Of a stretch of DNA of 24,680 bases, positions 21,940 to 24,680 are shown piece by piece. Location: NCBI GenBank assembly GCA_964343195.1, contig CAYFIR010000102.1, positions 1-24,680 on the forward strand, written 5' to 3'. The notes beneath the pieces were generated by a model, which saw nothing but the letters and a program-made list of their open reading frames with translations, was not told the origin of the DNA and did no database searches. The position numbers and the translations under genes were made by a program. The first letter of the stretch is position 1. Each line of letters opens with the position of its first letter. This stretch comes from CAYVAP01 sp964343195. GTDB taxonomy: Bacteria > Bacteroidota > Bacteroidia > J057.

Positions 21940-23343
21940 CTACATATAAAAGCTATATTTTATTTGGGGTTTTTGACTTTCACCCAAATACTTCAAAATT
22001 TCTCCTACATTTCTGCTACAATCAATCGTAATTGGAAACTTTCTATCAAATTGGGTGCTGTTCCAGTTCATTTTTGTCAGAGCTAGGATTTCACGGCAAA
22101 TTTGTTTTGGTGATTCATCATATGAAAAGAGCCTTATTTCAATTGGACTGGGAATATATTTGCCTGGATAGGTACCATAATAATCTACAAACCCCCTGGT
22201 GTAAAGAAAGTGTCGTTGCTTATCAAGACTTAGCATTGTCCCTCTCAATGGCGGGTAATTTCCCTCTCTGTAAAGCCTGAAATTAGTTGGCATTATTGTC
22301 ACTAAGTCCAATGAATTTATATTCATTTCGCTTGCGACCCTCTGAAATCCTTCCACCTCTTCCTCTGAGTAGTTTGAGCTTTTATGTATAACCAGCCTTT
22401 GTGGAAATATCTTAACAGCATCATAATACTCTTTTAGTGAGTTGTACAACAAATCAAATGCTTGTTGTTCGGATAGATGAGGTTGTTTATCCTTTTTACT
22501 CTCCTCTACTGGTGTGCCTCTTAAAATCACGCCATTTCCTTGCTCATTGAAAATCTGAGTCACACTTGTTTGTGTAGTAGCTTTATCTCTGCTCTTATAA
22601 AAACTGATTCCGGCAAAACAAGTATTAATAGCTGAGGCCTTTTTTAAAGCCCAGGGTGTCCCTGAGGCTTTGTAATATAATGCAGTGAAAAAGTTCCATG
22701 CTATTGTTGCTTCATCCTGCATTTCTTTTGAAGGCCTTACAATTCTATCTCGCACGATTTGAATCGGAATATTGTATTCCATAGCCTTTGCCTTTAAAAG
22801 ACGCCTAAAATTTACCTCTAATGAGAGTGTGTCCTCATTATCACTCTCGATTTCAACAGTTTTTGTACCATATACCATATTAGTGAATTGCTCATCTAAT
22901 ACACATAGTATTACATCAGGCTTCTTATTTTCAGCTAAGAACTTTATTTCTGTTAGGAATAAATCTACTCCCTTGACTATTAAATCATCAATATCTTCAG
23001 ATGAGTGTTTAACTTTCTTAAATACTGAATTATTTATCTTACGAACATAGGTTTCATCATATGTAATTTGACTTTTAAAACCTAAATTGTCGTTAAATCC
23101 GGGAAAATTCATAAACAAATTAGGTTGATTGCTTTTTTTGGGATCTATATGGTATTTACAAGACTTAATCCAACCGATTAAGCTACCGATACTCTCACTA
23201 TTTCCAACAAAGCCAAGAACTATTTTATCAGGTCTTACACTTTCAAAATCTGCCACGCCATATTTGAATATCCCTGTTCTAGGACAAATATGTTCTCCAT
23301 TCTGAAATTGCAATAAAGGCTCTTCTAATAAACTAATTTCCAT
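21940..23343 (-). CDS. short prokaryotic Argonaute (MID-PIWI), catalytically degenerate
   Basis: A 467-residue short pAgo lacking N and PAZ domains. Argonautes bind a short guide strand and its target. The MID part (about 120-215) includes KKPDVILCVLDEQF and LLKAKAMEYNIPIQIVRDRI, whose Lys194/Lys196 and Gln205 sit where the guide 5'-phosphate is held. The PIWI part begins at MQDEATIAWNFFTALYYKASGTPWAL, a highly typical short-Ago block. It continues with CFAGISFYK, PQRLVIHKSSNYSEEE, FLYTRGFVDYYGTYPGKY and LTKMNWNSTQFDRKFPITI, and ends in a short hydrophobic tail (YSFYM). The first catalytic Asp (usually GIDF) is Ser247 and the HRD-type Asp is replaced by Ser322, so it should bind but not slice. 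It overlaps the upstream APAZ gene by 11 nt (atggaaattag), implying a tight heterodimer. Confidence 0.92.
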   Translation of the reverse strand: MEISLLEEPLLQFQNGEHICPRTGIFKYGVADFESVRPDKIVLGFVGNSESIGSLIGWIKSCKYHIDPKKSNQPNLFMNFPGFNDNLGFKSQITYDETYVRKINNSVFKKVKHSSEDIDDLIVKGVDLFLTEIKFLAENKKPDVILCVLDEQFTNMVYGTKTVEIESDNEDTLSLEVNFRRLLKAKAMEYNIPIQIVRDRIVRPSKEMQDEATIAWNFFTALYYKASGTPWALKKASAINTCFAGISFYKSRDKATTQTSVTQIFNEQGNGVILRGTPVEESKKDKQPHLSEQQAFDLLYNSLKEYYDAVKIFPQRLVIHKSSNYSEEEVEGFQRVASEMNINSLDLVTIMPTNFRLYREGNYPPLRGTMLSLDKQRHFLYTRGFVDYYGTYPGKYIPSPIEIRLFSYDESPKQICREILALTKMNWNSTQFDRKFPITIDCSRNVGEILKYLGESQKPQIKYSFYM

Positions 23344-24610
23344 AATGACTTTGATAGCTTAATGCGAGTCTAAAAGGAGTTTTAAAGCCAATCAGGCTAT
23401 AATCCTCTTCTTTTTCACTGAGTTTGTTACTTAGGCAGTATGCTATAAACATAAAGTGCTGATAAACCGAACCATTTAACTCTAGTTTCTTTTTCTTAGT
23501 AATTAGGTCGCTTTCTAATCTATGGCTTTGGTAACCATTATATGTATAACTCCAAGTTGGTGTTATTGCCAGGAACCATCTCTCCTCTGATAAAAATGAT
23601 TGAATTTTGAATGACAGTTGTTGGAAATAAATTATTTGTGTTCCATCCTGGTTCCAAACCTCCTTCACTACTGTACGAGTCGCGGTTTTTTTGTTTTTCC
23701 ATGTAACCTTTCTCGTTTTAATTGATTTGGGCGGACGAAATCTGAAAATTTTTTCTTTACGTAACCATTGAATGTCCTTTTTACTCGCAAGTTCTTGTAT
23801 CGTATTGTCAATCAACCTAGATAAGGCAAGTTCATATTTATAACCAATGACAGTGAATTCATCTAGCGAAAGTTCTTCAACAGTTCCGATTTCTACTAAT
23901 TTACTTATGGGCTCAGATTGGTCGTCCAAAGGCTTGAATGAAATAAGCTTATTCTCAAATACATGCCAATCTCTTGTATAAGGAATATTATAGTAATTAA
24001 AAGCTCTGTTAATGACACTCACTGTAGAAGCACTTTTCCTCAATTTGTACTCAGTTTCCCAAGATTTGGTGATTATTTCATCCCTATCAACCCCAATAGC
24101 TCCTACATAAACTACCTCAGGCAACTCTATCTCTAAAAGGTTGGGGTATAAGGTTTCAGTAATTACTTTATCCTTATTCTCTAAGACTTGTCTTCTAACT
24201 CCAATCTTTTGATCTGTGAACTCTTGCTCAAATAAACCTAGAATGTCTTGAATTTTTGGAAGGGATATCCAAGAATTCACCTCAGCAAGTAGGTTTTCAA
24301 AATCTCGTATATGTTCTTCTGGATTGAAGTCAAATTCATCATTTACAATTTCAACAAACTTCTCTGCACTATATGACTTTTGCTTTTTAGTTATTATATA
24401 AATTAACAAAGTATCAAATTCATCTTTTGCTTTATGTTGTTTGTATTTTCTAAGGGTATGCTTTACTTTTTCGGAGTTAGCGGTCGAAGTAACCTGGATA
24501 GCAACTCGATTTTCTTTATCTATTAAGTCAATTGCTGAATAATTTCTTTCTTCTAGGTTAGCATTTTTTAAGTTAAAACCATAAACGTAGTTCAATATTG
24601 GAATGAGCAC
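23333..24610 (-). CDS. SMEK-like/PD-(D/E)xK-like effector fused to an APAZ domain, partner of the short Argonaute (5' end uncertain)
   Basis: A 425-residue protein as read from GTG 24610. Residues 1-110 resemble the SMEK domain: ILNYVYGFNLKNANLEERNYSAIDL, then NRVAIQVTSTANSEKVKHTL, a nuclease-like alpha/beta core with Asp28 and Gln39-x-Thr41 where PD-(D/E)xK enzymes have D...(E/Q)xK. A helical linker (FVEIVNDEFDFNPEEHIRDFENLLAEVNSW) leads to the APAZ domain (about 145-425). APAZ features include VVYVGAIGVDRDEIITKSW, FQQLSFKIQSFLSEERWFLAITPTWSYTYNGYQS and LELNGSVYQHFMFIAYCLSN. APAZ proteins pair with short Argonautes and carry the killing or cutting domain. The upstream in-frame residues (QSRINIHAEN) continue the SMEK pattern until a TGA at 24641-24643, so the true start is probably further upstream in another frame. 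Confidence 0.8.
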   Translation of the reverse strand: MLIPILNYVYGFNLKNANLEERNYSAIDLIDKENRVAIQVTSTANSEKVKHTLRKYKQHKAKDEFDTLLIYIITKKQKSYSAEKFVEIVNDEFDFNPEEHIRDFENLLAEVNSWISLPKIQDILGLFEQEFTDQKIGVRRQVLENKDKVITETLYPNLLEIELPEVVYVGAIGVDRDEIITKSWETEYKLRKSASTVSVINRAFNYYNIPYTRDWHVFENKLISFKPLDDQSEPISKLVEIGTVEELSLDEFTVIGYKYELALSRLIDNTIQELASKKDIQWLRKEKIFRFRPPKSIKTRKVTWKNKKTATRTVVKEVWNQDGTQIIYFQQLSFKIQSFLSEERWFLAITPTWSYTYNGYQSHRLESDLITKKKKLELNGSVYQHFMFIAYCLSNKLSEKEEDYSLIGFKTPFRLALSYQSHYGN

Positions 24611-24680
24611 ATTTTCAGCATGGATATTAATTCTACTTTGTCAGGTTATCATTTGGGGTAAAATCGGTCAATATCTTCTT

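Noticed and set aside
23333..24610. SIR2 or TIR effector on the APAZ protein
   Set aside because: No SIR2 NAD-binding motifs (GAGxS, TQNxD) or TIR strands in residues 1-140; the pattern is SMEK or restriction-nuclease-like.
19897..24680. CRISPR array accompanying the Argonaute operon
   Set aside because: No regularly spaced direct repeats with unique spacers are visible; the TGGCGG hexamers are too short and too close.

Overview
The window looks like the chromosome of a member of the Bacteroidota. The signs are a PorT-type type IX secretion protein beside a menaquinone methyltransferase, SecD and SecF fused in one 1031-residue chain, secreted or lipidated proteins of Bacteroidota type, and few obvious Shine-Dalgarno sites. 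I would guess the Saprospiria/Lewinella side of the phylum, but that finer placement is only an impression.

Positions 1 to about 19,880 read as ordinary host chromosome. In order they carry: a secreted YD-repeat-like protein and an alpha/beta hydrolase of the acyl-CoA thioester hydrolase/BAAT type (+); a MATE transporter, porT and ubiE (-); engB and a DASH-type cryptochrome (+); a small secreted protein and exbD/exbB (-); a membrane PAS-domain sensor lacking a kinase ATPase domain (+); secDF and a small membrane protein (-); an M28 peptidase and a thioredoxin-like/SPOR protein (+); and a GH114-like lipoprotein (-). Several hairpin terminators, a MITE-like 120-bp palindromic element (4700-4820) and two intergenic patches of GTTCATGG-type repeats lie between them.

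At about 19,880 the character changes. A 17-base tRNA 3'-end-like fragment on the minus strand is followed at once by a terminator. To its right are four TGGCGG repeats in 41 bp and then AT-rich, all-minus-strand accessory genes. I read this as the left attachment site of an island integrated into a tRNA gene. The intact tRNA, and perhaps an integrase, would lie beyond the right edge.

The island part seen here holds two candidate defence modules. Positions 20042-21528 encode a RelE/HigB-like toxin, an HTH antitoxin overlapping it by 8 nt, and a SecB-like chaperone. This is the gene order of a toxin-antitoxin-chaperone (TAC) system. Positions 21940-24610 encode a protein with an N-terminal SMEK-like, PD-(D/E)xK-like domain joined to an APAZ domain, overlapping by 11 nt a short, catalytically degenerate prokaryotic Argonaute (MID-PIWI). 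By analogy with SPARTA, SPARSA and SPARDA, the Argonaute would use a guide to sense invader nucleic acid and switch on the associated effector. The SMEK-like effector is not one I recall among the named short-Ago systems and is the best candidate for something new. Its 5' end shows a likely one-base frameshift, or a truncation, at 24635-24643.
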